Below, piece after piece: positions 32,018 to 43,224 of a stretch of DNA of 64,000 nucleotides. The notes beneath the pieces were generated by a model. That model searched no databases. It worked only from the letters and a program-made list of their open reading frames with translations, and was not told the DNA's origin. A program made the position numbers and the translations under genes. How positions within the stretch are numbered: position 1 is the stretch's first letter; every line of letters begins with the position of its first letter. This DNA is from Adiantum capillus-veneris. Taxonomy: Eukaryota; Streptophyta; Polypodiopsida; Polypodiales; Pteridaceae. The stretch is from NCBI GenBank assembly GCA_014529385.2, contig CM043948.1, forward strand, positions 82,860,260-82,924,259, in the 5' to 3' direction.

Positions 32018-32707
32018 TCATGTCATTGCATTGTCCAAAGACTTTTTAGAGGAATCTGGCATAATCAGGTTGACTGCAACAAAGGATTGATCTCCAAAAT
32101 CCTTCATGTGATGTAAGAATTTTGGTTCAAAATCTTCCAATAACTGCGAAATATTTGGTGAACAGGAAATATTTTCAAGGTACTCTTCAGATGGGGTAAC
32201 TTCAACTTTAGTAATCACTGGAGAGGATTTTTGATTGAGATTGCAATCATCTTCCAATAATGAATCCCAAAATTCTTCAGAATCATGTTCAGAAATTGCC
32301 ACTTCATGACTTGCAATTGGCATATCATCATCCAACAAAGAATCAAAGAAAGCATAATCATCTTTTGACTCAGAATCTGCAACTATGTCCTTATCTTTGT
32401 TTGGGAATGAAGTGTCGCTTGGAAAAACTTCTTGCTCGAAATCATCTTTGTTTTCATCAATTGGCTCAGGAGAAGATAATGAACTAAAAAATTCATCAAT
32501 AATAATTTTTGCATCTGCATCGGAGATCATATTTGCTTCATAATCCTCTGTATGATGTCGTTTGACTAGTACACCTGAGGCTTGAATCACACGTTCCACA
32601 TAATAAAGCCCGTGTAAAATCAGTTCACGTCCATCTTTGAACAAATTGATAGTATGTCCTCGAAAAGCTAATTGCTGGATCATATTGGAATAACCAATGC
32701 TGACCAA
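32018..32707 (-). pseudogene. Element H acidic C-terminal region (intact 229-codon frame)
   Basis: Immediately downstream of the protease on the same strand. It starts with protease-end sequence (SIGYSNMIQQLAFRGHTINLF) and becomes strongly Asp/Glu/Ser-rich (for example DDYAFFDSLLDDDMP). It ends 167 bp before the 3' LTR. No RT motif. It may be the linker that lies between protease and RT in full Gypsy elements, left after pol was lost. The frame is uninterrupted. Function unknown. Confidence 0.6.
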
Positions 32708-33113
32708 GAATCATGTCGTAATAAGATAAAGGCATGACCTCAAAATGTAGTTGATCTGCATAATTTTGAATACGGAATTGCAACTGTTGAACTGTCTCAT
32801 CACAAGTTAAAATTGATCCATCTGCTAATTCCACATCATATAAGTGAGATGTCTTCTAAGTTTGGAAGCCAAGCTGTTGAACGATCTGAGTGCTGACGAA
32901 ATTATTTGAGCATCCGCTGTCCACCAAAATATTGATGGAGCGACCATTGAGAGTTCCAAGGAGGCTCAGAACTTGCTTTGAAAGAGGCTCCAAATCTGAA
33001 GAATTACATTGAGCATGCTTCATAAGAATAGTCGTATCCTCTGAGACACGAATTGTATTGACCACAAATTTTCCTTTATCCTTAGCAGAATCTGGTTGTT
33101 TAGAATTCGACAA
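32625..33113 (-). pseudogene. Element H aspartic protease
   Basis: Minus-strand frames 33113-32856 and 32834-32625, separated by a single stop (32856-32858). The active site reads NILVDSGCSNNFVSTQIVQQ, an intact DSG. The fold continues with ELADGSILTCDETVQQLQF and ends with MPLSYYDMILGQHWLFQYDP. Typical Gypsy retropepsin of about 110 residues. Confidence 0.8.
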
Positions 33114-33129
33114 TGTTTCCGCATTGGAA

Positions 33130-34260
33130 TTTCTTTTGAGATTAGACGGATATGGTTTCTTTGGACATTGTTACCATCTATGGTCACCACTGCAAATTGT
33201 ACATGAGCTATCCTTCTTTGAAGATGCATTTGATGAAGAGCCTTGTTGAGTAGTGGAACGCCGATCTTGAGAAAAATCACGTCTTTTACCACAATCAAGT
33301 GGAGCATTTGAAGAAGACTTGCTTTGAGATTGTCGATCTGGAGAGTAGAACCTTAAAGTTGAATAAGGCGCTGTTGCTTACTGTCTGAACTGAGATTGGT
33401 GATGTTGACTTTGGCTAAAGCTTTCTCTGCGATTGTGTTGTGAAAAGCGAGCGTTGTTTGAAGATCTATCACAAGGAAAAAAATCTGTGTAGAGCGTAGA
33501 TTATCTCCAAGACGTTCCACATAGGCAATTGTAGCATCTAAGGTGGAGAGGGTTGTATTTGTGCACATCGTCCTTCAGGTTGGGTTCGAGTCCGTCTATG
33601 GAACTGTGTAGTTTATCAGAGGGACTGAGATTCTCTATCTCCATAGTTAATCTTTGAAACTCTGTGATGTACGTGGCCAAGGAACCTGTTTGGCTCAGGC
33701 AACGAAGAGAGGACCGGGCATGAAAATTTGCATTGGCAGGTTCGAACACCTTGCGAATAGCACATCGGAATTTATCTCAAGAAGGTATGTGTTTACCATC
33801 AGCAACCCATCATTGCCACCAAAGAAATGCTGTGTCCTTGAGCAGAGAACTGGCAAGTGCAACTTTTTTACTCGACCAAATCTGTGTTTGATAAGTAAAC
33901 TTCCATTTTGAACAGCCATTGGTCCAGTATGCGCTTGTCGCGACGACCATTATAAGGCTTGGGTAGTTTAACATCCAGCTTCTTCTTCTGTGCAACATTA
34001 AAAATTTTACAAAGTAATTGAACTTCGTGATTGTCTACCTCATCAGTTGGATCTAGCTCGTTTGGTTCGTCCACTGAAGCTTCGGAAGAAGGTGTTGAAT
34101 CAATATGTGTACTCCGAGAAGTTGTAGGACGATTTTGGGAAGTGTTCTGCGTTTGCATCTGATCCAAGCGAGTGTGTAGTGATGCGAGACTTGTGGAAAG
34201 TGTTGCCATCTGTTCCTTGATAAGGGTAAGGGCATCGTGAGATTGACCACCTCCTCGGCA
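33130..34260 (-). pseudogene. Element H gag with zinc knuckle
   Basis: The start is likely at 34209 (MATLSTSLASLHTRLDQMQT). The gag core follows in shifted frames: KLPKPYNGRRDKRILDQWLF, then LKDTAFLWWQ, then VFEPANANFHARSSLRCLSQ with TGSLATYITEFQRLTMEIEN. A knuckle (CTICSGDHRW, stop, QC) lies near 33185 with a stop inside it. At least three frame breaks, so not functional now. Confidence 0.7.
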
Positions 34261-34537
34261 TGGTTACACCTCAAAGGGAACTCTCGACCAAGTGCAGGAG
34301 CAGGTGATGGGACGGGTACTCCGAGAGCATGAATTATGTCTGGAATGGTTTCGGCCTCTGGATTGTCTGGAATGACAATGATTTGTCACCTCCTGTGCAG
34401 GGAGAGAATTCTCTGGTAGTTCAATGGGAGGCTGCCAAAGAGTTGATAGTGCTGCGCGAAAGAGGCAACGTGCACATAAATGGCAACATAGCTATTCGTT
34501 GGAGTGCTAGTTTATTTTATTTATCTAAAGTGTCCAC

Positions 34538-34862
34538 TGTCACAAATTGCTGACGTGAAGCCCTAAAGAAGGGAGCCAACTTGCAGATGCCGGCCGAGGG
34601 GCCTAAACCCTAAGAAAAAACAAGTACCAGAAGAAGAAGTCCTATCAACTTATGGGTACCTTGTCCGATGGGGCCCCAAGTGACATAAAAGAAATAAGGC
34701 AGGACTTACACACACACACACAAGAACTTGCGAAGCAGGTTGATGATGTGGCAGATTTTTAAAAATCATGCTACGAAAAAACAAGTACCAGAAGAGGAAG
34801 TCCTACCAAGTTATGGGACCCCATTCGATGGGGCCCCAAGTGACGTAAAGGAAATAAAGCAT

Positions 34863-34911
<49 letters not shown>

Positions 34912-35316
34912 GAACTTGCGAAGCAGACTGATGATGTGGCAGATTCTTGAAAATCACACTGGTGGTGCTGACGTGGCAGGATTGTACGGATTTCCGTAAA
35001 TTGCGCCGACAGCTTTTTGGCTTTGCTTTTGGACCAAATGCTTTTGAGTTTGAAGGCTTTTCACTGTAATTGCTTTTTAGGAAATATGAGGTTAGGGCTT
35101 ATTCTCTGGCATACTTCTCGGAGAAGGAGTCTCATGCTTCTTGGAGAAGGAGTCTGGAGTACTCGCTTGTACTGTGTTGATGCAATGTAAAGAAATACCG
35201 AAAGGGGTGCCAAGGTTTGGGGCCAATACTCTCTGGGGTGGAATTCCGTTATTGAAGTACTAAAAGTCTGTTCAGTCTGTTCTTTTCTATTGGCATGTGG
35301 TGCCCATCTTGTGACA
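34538..35316 (+). mobile_element. Solo LTR H1 inserted in element H
   Basis: 779 bp, TGTCACAAATTGCTGACGTG...CTTGTGACA, flanked by perfect TCCAC pentamers (34533-34537, 35317-35321). Contains two (CA)n tracts, a duplicated ACAAGTACCAGAAGA(A/G)GAAG segment and the R-region motif GAAATACCGAAAGGGGTGCC (35192-35211). Left by recombination between the LTRs of a D-like element. Confidence 0.88.
34864..34911 (+). repeat. (CA)24 microsatellite
   Basis: Uninterrupted AC dinucleotide tract inside solo LTR H1, following a duplicated segment that has a shorter CA tract at about 34710-34724. Confidence 0.95.
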
Positions 35317-35321
35317 TCCAC

Positions 35322-35943
35322 ACCATAGGAAATTGGTCCAGGCAATTTGAAGGTGTTTAATACATTAAGCCATATGGCTGCCATCGTAACGAGTCCAATT
35401 AAAAATAAAAGTCCAGTGTAGCATGAAAAGGTAGGCAGCGAGGCTGAAACGACACTGCTTGGGGATGAAACATTGCGCACCTGTATGGAAAGGCCAAATG
35501 GAGGTGACCTTTGGGGCAAAGGGTGTTAGCAAAGAGGTGCGAGCAAGTGGGTGGCAGCCAGTAGCAAGGGGTGGTAATTGCGGCACCACAGGGTGAGTGG
35601 GGAAGGGTGCCGCGAAGGGGCAGGTCGCCTTGGGAAAAGGTACGAACATCACAAGATCACCTGGAAGGGTGCAGGCAAGGGGTAACCTTCTACCAAGTCA
35701 ATGGCCTTTTATATGAAAGGATGCGAGCACACGGGTGCGAAGGAGTGCAATCTGATGAAGGGATACGCCGCACACATACACATCTCTCTTCTGTCTTCTA
35801 TATAGAATTGGAGTTATAAATTCAAGTTACCTCATATGTTGGTATGTACCATCTTTCTTCTGCTTCCATGCAACGCCGGAAGGGGGTAGAGTGTAGGGGC
35901 GAGGGTGAGAGGCTCACAACCTTTGGTCCCGGGAATTTCTTTT
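35322..35943 (-). other. Element H leader
   Basis: Untranslated leader between the primer-binding site and solo LTR H1; GC-moderate, with GGGTG(C/A)GA words. No domain in any frame. Confidence 0.5.
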
Positions 35944-35955
35944 GCTCTGGTACCA
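35944..35955 (-). promoter_or_regulatory. Element H tRNA primer-binding site
   Basis: GCTCTGGTACCA on +, TGGTACCAGAGC on -, one base from the LTR; the initiator-Met type with one substitution. Confidence 0.85.
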
Positions 35956-35956
35956 C

Positions 35957-36386
35957 TGTGAGGATTAGTGGTGCTAATTCTATAATTAAGACTTAAAACT
36001 TCATGATTAAGATCAAACTGAGACTCAAGAGACTGAATGTGTGTTTGATTGATTGAATGAATGCTTGAAAACCGAGTACAATAGGCTCCTTATATAGGAG
36101 ACGAAGAGACACAAATGAAAAGACATGTCTCATGGTGAAGAGACACGACTTTAGACATAAAGACACATCCTTTCGGCGAAGAGTTGCAACCATTGGATGA
36201 AGAGTCGCAACCGTAGAGCGAAGGGGTGTGACCAGTTGTCGAAGGAGTGTGGCTTTTGGCGAAGAGGCATGTCTCTTGAGCGAAGAGTCGTGACAATCCA
36301 AGCGTAAGGGTTCTCCTAGGCATGTCACTTTGCATATCTGGCACTAGGAGTAGTTGTAATACTACAACATGGTCACAATCGTGACA
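35957..36386 (-). repeat. Element H 5' LTR
   Basis: 430-bp partner of 31421-31850, with few differences. Confidence 0.9.
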
Positions 36387-36689
36387 ATAAAGACATAAAC
36401 TTGGCCCATATAGATGGTGCTTAGGCTATTATTTGCTTGAATAGAGTTAAATTCCAATTACAAAGAAACGATTCCCAGATCGAAGCTTGTGCTGTTCAAT
36501 GGGTTCCATCTACAACTAAACAATGCAGTGTGCCTTGTTTAGCGGCTCCAAGTACAACTAAACGACCCCTAGACTGCAATCTGCAACGTTTACAGGTTCA
36601 TCAAACATAATTGAAACTAGTATTGCAACCAATATTGGACAAATAGAGTCGGCAAAAAAACAAGATCAAACAGGTTTAAACAAGATTTA
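36387..36689. other. No recognised feature
   Basis: About 300 bp, AT-rich, with two copies of a CAA(C/G)TACAACTAAAC word. No gene seen. It is probably the 5' part of the truncated element I or host intron. Confidence 0.35.
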
Positions 36690-37360
36690 ATCCTAAAGGC
36701 AAGTGGGAACAATATCTACTCATGCTCGAGTATGCGTACGACAATATGGTGCATTCGTCAACATGCAAGGCACCTTTTGAGATTGTTGAGGGTGGCAGAA
36801 AGGTTCCTCCCATTTTGCACACAAAGGAATTTTTCTAGAAGCAGATTGATATGTAGAGAACATGGATGAAATGTATAAGAAGATCAAGCTTGCCTTGGAG
36901 AAGACTCAGCCAGAGCAGAAAAGGACTGTTGATGGTCATTGTCGTGAATAGTTGTTTTCACTTTTTACGGTTTGAAAAGGCAAGGTTAAAGAAGATGAAG
37001 GGCAAGGAAAGGTTGTTTCCAAAGCTCAACATGCGTTACTATGGGCCTTTTCAAGTATTTGAGAAGATTAGCGATGTTGCTTATAGGTTGAAATTGCTTG
37101 ATACTTGGAAGATTCATAATGCGTTTCGCATGAGTCTTCTAAGACCCTTCGTGGTAGATGTGCGACATGAGGATCAACCAGAAGTTGAGGAACTTGATGA
37201 GATCTTGGTACCTGAGCAAGTTTCGGCACAGAAGGAAAGAAAAGTTAAGGGAAAGTTTGCACAACGGTATTTGGTGAAGTTCAAGAACTATCCACCTATG
37301 GATGCAAAGTGGATGGAAGAGTGTGAATTGCTAGAGTCACCGAATGTATTGCAACTTTAG
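36690..37360 (+). pseudogene. Element I integrase C-terminus and chromodomain
   Basis: Starts in the integrase core (EYAYDNMVHSSTCKAPFEIV near 36725), breaks frame, and continues from 36960 as MRYYGPFQVFEKISDVAYRL, KLLDTWKIHNAFRMSLLRP, EILVPEQV and a complete chromodomain-like end QRYLVKFKNYPPMDAKWMEE. Everything 5' of the integrase core is missing. It is related to the tail of element D but its chromodomain lacks the stop seen there. Confidence 0.8.
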
Positions 37361-37687
37361 CTTGAGGCCTTTGGGTTTACAACCTACGTATGCCCCATCC
37401 CAACGTGTTCGAAAGAGGGATAATGATGGAGCTAGCACATCAAATGTACATACGGATTAAGTGCAATAGAAGTGGACATTGCTCTACAAATGCTAAGGTA
37501 TTATGCTCACTTCTATTGTAGATGAAATGACAAAAGTATGAAGGTCTCATTAAGTCATTTGTATCTATGTTTTATGACCTTTCTTGCGGATACATGTGAT
37601 GATAAAATTGTGCTAATCACACTAAATAATCTATGGCATGTATATCTGGCATGCAATCGAGGACGTTTGCGATTTCAAGGGGGGGTA
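37361..37687 (+). other. Element I 3' untranslated region with inverted repeat and polypurine tract
   Basis: The inverted repeat AATCG...CGATT (37655-37674) is followed by the polypurine tract CAAGGGGGG ending just before the LTR. This is the same order as in elements B and D. Confidence 0.6.
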
Positions 37688-38045
37688 TGTCATGAGGTTG
37701 TGGCAACCACTAACTTTAGTTGTTGGTTTCTTTCCCTTGATTTTTAATTAATTTTTGGTACCCTCTTTTTGAAGTCACAAATGAGCGGACATTGTGTGGC
37801 CAGTGTGAAACGGTAGACGAATGAGAGTTTCACCCGGAGTAGGAAGGACAGGTCGCCACGAGATGGTCGGGCCAGTCGGCACTGAAATCCGAGGAGTAAA
37901 AGGGTGTCTAGGCTCAGTTCAAAGTCATTTAGGCCCCTCGCTACACTTTATAAGTCGGTGGGTACTAGGAAATTAAACTCAAAAGATGATTTTTCCAAAA
38001 TTGCTTGGAGAGGGGGCTGAGTTTTACTCTATAAGGGAGCCTACA

Positions 38046-38082
<37 letters not shown>

Positions 38083-38845
38083 CAGGTGATCACAGCTTCA
38101 ATGGAAAGCTTGCCTTCTCCCTTGTTTGATGTAGCGCGACGATTTGCTCTCGCGCATCTCTCTCCCCCCTTTGCACATATGGTAATGCCCCACTAGTTGG
38201 GCTTCTCAGTTGATGATGTACAGTTTTAGGGGTTTTATGCGCGTTTGCCAAGGCAAGAGCCTTCTGAACAAGTACTAGATCAGTTGATTGCTAATCTCCC
38301 ACAAGTACACACAGTTCCATTGTGAGGGATTGCGAAATTTGAGAGTTTTCTCGTGTGAAAGTTTGTCCGATTCAAAGGGGAACTGTCCCATTGTGTTCGG
38401 AAGCACTTGAGACACGCGTAGACGTGTTCGCTCCGCCCAAAACGATCCAAAACAGAAAATTACAGCCTGCTGCATTTTTCTGCAGGTTTAGGGTTCCACA
38501 CCTAAATTGCAGGACATCGCCCGGGGAGCCTCGGGATGCTTAAGCAGGGCTTTGGGCACTTGACAATGACAAAACATGGAATTGTAGTACGCTGAAATTG
38601 ACATGCAGCTTACTGGAAAGCTTCCAAATTGCAAGGGAAACTGTCCTTGACGTGTACTTTTGACCTTCAGGGGTTTTTGTGCAGCCATGGATAGGTTTGG
38701 ATAGCTTGGTGACAGTTAGGTGAAAGTGTTCGGATCGTCTACTAAAAGGGGCGCTAGTCGTTGGGGCCTACAAGGTGTCGCTGTTTGCTTGGAAGCACTC
38801 TAGCTCCCAGGCCGTGCTTTCTGTGAAGTGTTAGTTCCAGTCACA
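37688..38845 (+). repeat. Element I 3' LTR
   Basis: Starts TGTCATGAGG directly after the polypurine tract. Carries a (TG)n tract at 38049-38079 and an R-region motif variant AAAAGGGGCGCTAGTCGTTG (38744-38763). The right end is set at CCAGTCACA near 38845 and is uncertain, since no partner LTR is in the window. Confidence 0.55.
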
Positions 38846-38949
38846 TGTTTATTTGCGAAGTGTCTCTATGTCGTAAAGTTTTTCAAGTAGAGATTTGGGT
38901 GAAGCATAAGTCTACCGCCCTACGGGCCGGTTTCACTTAGTAAGCGTGA

Positions 38950-39786
38950 CGAGATGTACACATCATTGAAGGCTGAGATGCAGGCGATTGTGAGGGCAGA
39001 AGTGAATGTAATGGAATGTCCGATACAAAAAAGATTAGAGGACGCACTCCTGGAAATAAAAAAATGGAAGAACGCATAAATGAAAAGGATGCATTGATTG
39101 AAGCACTTAAGGGAGGCCTTACAACTTGCAAAAGTACGTCCGCAAAGGAGAGAGGAAACCAACCCTTAATGATAAAGGAGCTCGAAAGCATTAAGGAGTA
39201 GGTGAAAACTCTATGGGAAGAGGAAGAGCAGAAGACTCGAAGAACCTCTTCATGGGCGTAGCACCTATGCAAAACACAAGAGAAGATTGATGAAGCTGAA
39301 TAGTCGATCAAGGACGCAAAGAAGGGAAAGGATAAGATGCCTGAAGCCAACCAACATCCAGTATCATCAATATTACAATTGAGGAGGAGCAAAAGAGAAA
39401 GACTAGAGCCCTCCATGTGCGTGTTACAGGTTTCAAAGACACTGGAAAAATAGAAGAAGTGCAAGAGCTCTTGAAGCGCATGTGTATTTTTTAACCCACA
39501 CACACAAGGGGCTTGGAGAGTTAGCAAGGAGGGAAGTGATGAGAAAGGAAGGCCCAAGGAAAGAGCCCTCATTATACGTTTCCCTACGCTGGAAGATAGG
39601 AAGAAATTCCTGAAGAAGAGACCAACACTCAAGCAAACTGGGATATTTTTGGATAATGACCTCACTCGAACACAAGTAGTACACATGCAAGAGCTCATGC
39701 CACAGATCAAGGCGGCGAGGGAGAAAGGGAAAATTGCTTTCTACACGGGAGGGAGAGTAGTGATGTTGGATAAACTCATCGCATGA
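38950..39786 (+). pseudogene. Element J ORF1 (coiled coil plus RNA-binding domain)
   Basis: Lys/Glu-rich coiled-coil segments (ERINEKDALIEALKGGL, LWEEEEQKTRR) are followed by an RRM-like region: HVRVTGFKDTGKIEEVQELL, RALIIRFPTLEDRKKFLKKR, GIFLDNDLTRTQVVHMQEL, and an end GRVVMLDKLIA before a stop at 39784-39786. This layout matches ORF1p of L1-type LINEs, which binds the element RNA. Several in-frame stops. Confidence 0.65.
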
Positions 39787-39814
39787 CGGTGCGAGTCCTA
39801 TGGGACTAGCCTTC

Positions 39815-40190
39815 AAATGGCAGCATGGAATTGTAATGGATCAATGAAGGTAGATGTAGGCACATTTGAGGATAGCTTTAAGGGAAGAGATATTAATTTT
39901 TAATCGGAAACGCATCAGACTCTTGGCGGCACATTACCTAGAGTGACGGGATACCATTGGGAGAATACTTGTAGGCAATATGTGACATCTATGAATACAG
40001 GATTGGGGTTAGGAGGTGTGGAATCCTATTCAGGGAGGAGCTTCAACCCCTCATTCGTATTGTTCGGAGAGATCAGCAGGCAAAATATATGTGGGTCAGA
40101 GTGAGAGCGGAGACAAGGAGGCCACTCTACATTGCAATATGCTATCTTGCCTCCAACACACCTCATTATGCATCGCCCAGGGGGTGTTGG
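39815..40190 (+). pseudogene. Element J ORF2 endonuclease, N-terminal part
   Basis: Begins MAAWNCNGSM, like the start of LINE apurinic-type endonucleases, with SETHQTLGGTLPRVTGYHW (the E-T residues expected in the active site). Then, in a shifted frame, KYMWVRVRAETRRPLYIAIC and YLASNTPHY. Cut off at 40194 by element K. Confidence 0.65.
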
Positions 40191-40194
40191 AATT

Positions 40195-40411
40195 AGGGGT
40201 GCAGAGAAACGCACACAACTTGGAGAAGACGAAGCAAGCTCAAGGCACACAAATGAGAGTATATTACTTAGTGTGCAATGGAAAGATAGATAGCCGTAGA
40301 TTGAATGGGCGTATATACAATGCGCGGGGAAAAAACCTCCTAAAGAGGGAAAAAATGCCCCGGCGGTCCTAGTGTGTTCACACACATCACTACCACATGT
40401 ATATGGTAACA
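40195..40411 (-). repeat. Element K 3' LTR
   Basis: 217 bp between LINE sequence and the polypurine tract. Short for a Copia LTR but with proper TG...CA ends. Confidence 0.65.
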
Positions 40412-40486
40412 AATCCCCCCTGGAGTGATGCGGTGAACGAGAGCTGGCACATGAATAAAGAGAAGTGCCATTCCTTGAGGACATGA

Positions 40487-40936
40487 TCAGTCCACAAAGG
40501 GGAGTAAGCCCAAAGCTTTGCAGAAAGCTTCGAACTTCTCACGAGACAATACCGTTGTGAAAAGATTTGCAAGGTTGTCTTGTGTTGGCACATAAGCCAA
40601 GCTGATCTCTCCTGTTGAGAGCCTCTCCCTGACATAGTGGTAATGCACCTCAATGTGCTTTGTGCGAGCATGAAAAACTCGGTTCCTCGCAACTGCCAAT
40701 GCGCTCCGACTGTCAGTGTAGGTAGTGTTGGCAGTGTCCTGTCCAACACCCAAATCAGCCATCAGGTGTCTGAGCCATACACACTCAACCGTAGCTGTGA
40801 AGACTGCCCTGTACTTAGCCTCACAACTCAAAGTGGCCATAGTAGGTTGCTTCTTGCTCAACCATGATATACATGAACTGCCAAGCATGAAACAAAAACC
40901 ACTTGTGGACACTCGCGTGTCAAAACACCAGCCCAA
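40487..40936 (-). pseudogene. Element K RNase H
   Basis: Minus-strand frame with the Copia RNase H signature: GYCF-like start (GWCFDTRVSTSGFCFMLGSS), ISWLSKKQPTMATLSCEAKY, YTDSRSALAVARNRVFHART and KHIEVHYHYVRE, ending ...LGLLPFVD at the polyprotein stop. Degrades the RNA strand of the RNA:DNA hybrid. Confidence 0.85.
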
Positions 40937-41931
40937 TCTGAGTCCGAAAAAGCATGTAAGTTTGGCGGCAATGATCTCCTCTTGGGATGAAACAAGCCAA
41001 GATATAAAGTGCCACTAAGGTAGCGAAAAATCCTCTTGACAGCTTGCCAATGCTTAGACCCTGGGCTATGCATAAATCTGTTGACCCGTGAGACTGCAAA
41101 CTGAATATCTGGCCTTGTATTGCATACATAAATGAGGCACCCAACAATAGTTTGGTAAAGAGTGAAATCAGCAGGATCGCCATCATCATATAGACTCAAC
41201 TTCAAGCCTGTTTCCATGGGAGTGGCAATAGGTTTGCAATCCTCAAGTCCAAACTTACATAGCAATGTCTCCATGTAACTTTTCTGACACGCAATGTCTC
41301 TATGTAACTTTTCTGACACAAGGCAATACCACCATCACACTGCTTAAACTATATGCCCAAATAATGATGCAACAACCCCAAATCTTTCATCTTGAAAGTA
41401 GCATTCAAATCAGCCTTAAATTCAGCAATGTGTGCCTCATTTGGTCCAATGATTAGCAAATCGTCCACATAAAGAACAACAATGAGAAGTACATCGCCCT
41501 CACGCTTGACATACAACGTGCTTTCTGTTGGATTGTTACGAAAGCCTCGTTTGACCAAATGAGTGTCAACTTTCTTATACCAAGCACAATGAGATTGCTT
41601 CAACCCATACAAAGCCTTCTTACATTTGCACACTTTGTCCTCTTGTCCTTTCTTGACAAAACCGCGAGGCTGCGTTACATGAAACTTCCTCAAAATGTCC
41701 CCATTCAAGAAAGTATTAACAATGTATGATTGATATACATCCCAACCAAAATGAGCTGCCAATGCACAGAAAAGGCACAGTAATCGTATGACAAGTGGGA
41801 GCAAAAGTCTCTTCATAATCTATGCCTTTTTGCTTTGCATAACCCTTTGCAACAAGTTGAGCCTTATGGCAATCGATCTCACTATCCGGCTTGTGTTTCA
41901 ACTTGTAAAACCACTTCGTACCAATGGCCTT
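40937..41931 (-). pseudogene. Element K reverse transcriptase
   Basis: Spans several frames (41901-41716, 41816-41349, 41319-40858). Copia RT motifs: KARLVAKGY-like segment, NTFLNGDI-like segment, KCKKALYGLKQSHCAWYKK, the catalytic YVDD at 41471-41460, and GCLIYVCNTRPDIQFAVSRV. Frameshifts lie between blocks. A short duplicated segment near 41265-41315 (AATGTCT(C/A)(C/T)ATGTAACTTTTCTG) is a local tandem repeat. Confidence 0.85.
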
Positions 41932-42367
41932 TGTGAGGATTCTAGGTACTAATCCTTTATTAAGTACTTAAATTCATGATTAAGACTTAAGAAATTGAAC
42001 TGAACTCAAAGAAAGACTCAGAAGACTCTGTGTTTGATTGATTGATTGAAAGTGTGATACAAGGGCTCCTTATATAGGAGAAGAAGAGACATAAATGAAA
42101 AGACACGTCTCATGATGAAGAGACGCGACTTTAGACGTAAAGACACATCCTTTTGGCGAAGAGCTGCAACCATTGGGCAAAGAGTCGTACCCGTAGATCA
42201 AAGGGGTGTGACCAGTCGTGGAAGGAGTGTGGCTTTTGGCGAAGAGGCACGTCTCTTGGGTGAAGGGGTGTGACCATTTAAGCGGAGGGGTCCTCCTTGG
42301 CATGGCACTTCGCGTATCTGCAACTAGGAGTAGATGTAATAATGTTAACATAGTCACACTCGTGACA
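41932..42367 (-). mobile_element. Solo LTR K1 inside element K pol
   Basis: 436 bp of the element H LTR family (TGTGAGGATT... at the left, CTCGTGACA at the right), flanked by perfect GCCTT pentamers (41927-41931 and 42368-42372). The pol frame is continuous on either side of it once one GCCTT is set aside, so it inserted into readable coding sequence. Confidence 0.9.
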
Positions 42368-43200
42368 GCCTTTTTGCTAGGAGGCAAATCACATAAAGTC
42401 CATGTGTCATTTTCTATATGTGCATCATATTCTGATTGCATGGCAGCCATCCAATTTTCTGAATTTTGTGCTTCATCAAAAGACAGAGGTTCCTCAACAT
42501 CATGTAAGCTAGACACATCCAAAGCATAACAATCTGATACATAAGATGCATGGCAAGAGCCTGAACGAGTACGACTAGACAAAGGTGCATTTAATTTACT
42601 GTCACGCAATGTATGCACCAGCCATTTTGGCATACCTCTAGCCTGCTCATTTTCAGCCTTTTCCTCATCAAGTACATCATGTATATCTGCATCAGTAATA
42701 GGCTGATTTGTAACATTTTCGGAAACCCCCATAGGCTGTACATTTGCCTCATTGGAATTTACATTTGAACTTCCACCACTGAAAAGAGACAACAAAGTGT
42801 CATAAATGTCCTGTGAGCTTACATTACTATCTCTAGTACATGACAGCAAGGGATGAACAGAATCTTCCACAAACACTACATCCCGTGAAACCAAAATATG
42901 CTTTCTTTGCGGATGATACAACCTGTAACTTTTGCTTTCAACACTATAACCAACAAAAATACATTCGACAGCCTTATCATCCAATTTTATGTGCTGTGTT
43001 TGTGCCACTAAAGCATATGCCAAAGAGCCAAAAACACGCTTGTGCTCAATAGAAGGCTTTCTATCATGCCGTGCTTCATATGGAATCATAGACTGCAACG
43101 CTTTCGTAGGACACCTGTTGAGTACATAAGTGGCACACATGATAGCCTCGAGTCAAAACAAATGTGGTAAAGCTTGACTCTTGACCATACATCTTGCCAT
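42368..43200 (-). pseudogene. Element K integrase C-terminal part and RT start
   Basis: One long frame (43140 to past 42370) with the Copia integrase end (YVLNRCPTKALQSMIPYEA, FGSLAYALVA, ECIFVGYSVESKSYRLYHP), a long acidic linker, then the RT start (NWMAAMQSEYDAHIENDTW, LCDLPPSKKA). It stays open right up to solo LTR K1. Confidence 0.8.
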
Positions 43201-43224
43201 TTCCGTAAGAGACCTGTTTTTCCT

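Larger units (their letters stand above)
31421..36386 (-). mobile_element. Element H: complete gag-protease LTR retrotransposon lacking pol
   Basis: Both LTRs are 430 bp (31421-31850, 35957-36386) and nearly identical. Flanks are ATAAT and ATAAA, a duplication with one difference. On the minus strand the primer-binding site TGGTACCAGAGC (35955-35944) follows the 5' LTR by one base, and the polypurine tract AAATGGGAGGGAA abuts the 3' LTR at 31850. The interior holds gag, protease and an acidic tail only. Solo LTR H1 is inserted in the leader at 34538. Same LTR family as solo LTR K1. Confidence 0.9.

Noticed and set aside
38937-39710. 257-codon minus-strand frame rich in Ser, Leu and Phe
   Set aside because: It is antisense to LINE ORF1 (coiled coil and RNA-binding motifs on the + strand); composition and lack of domains argue against a gene.
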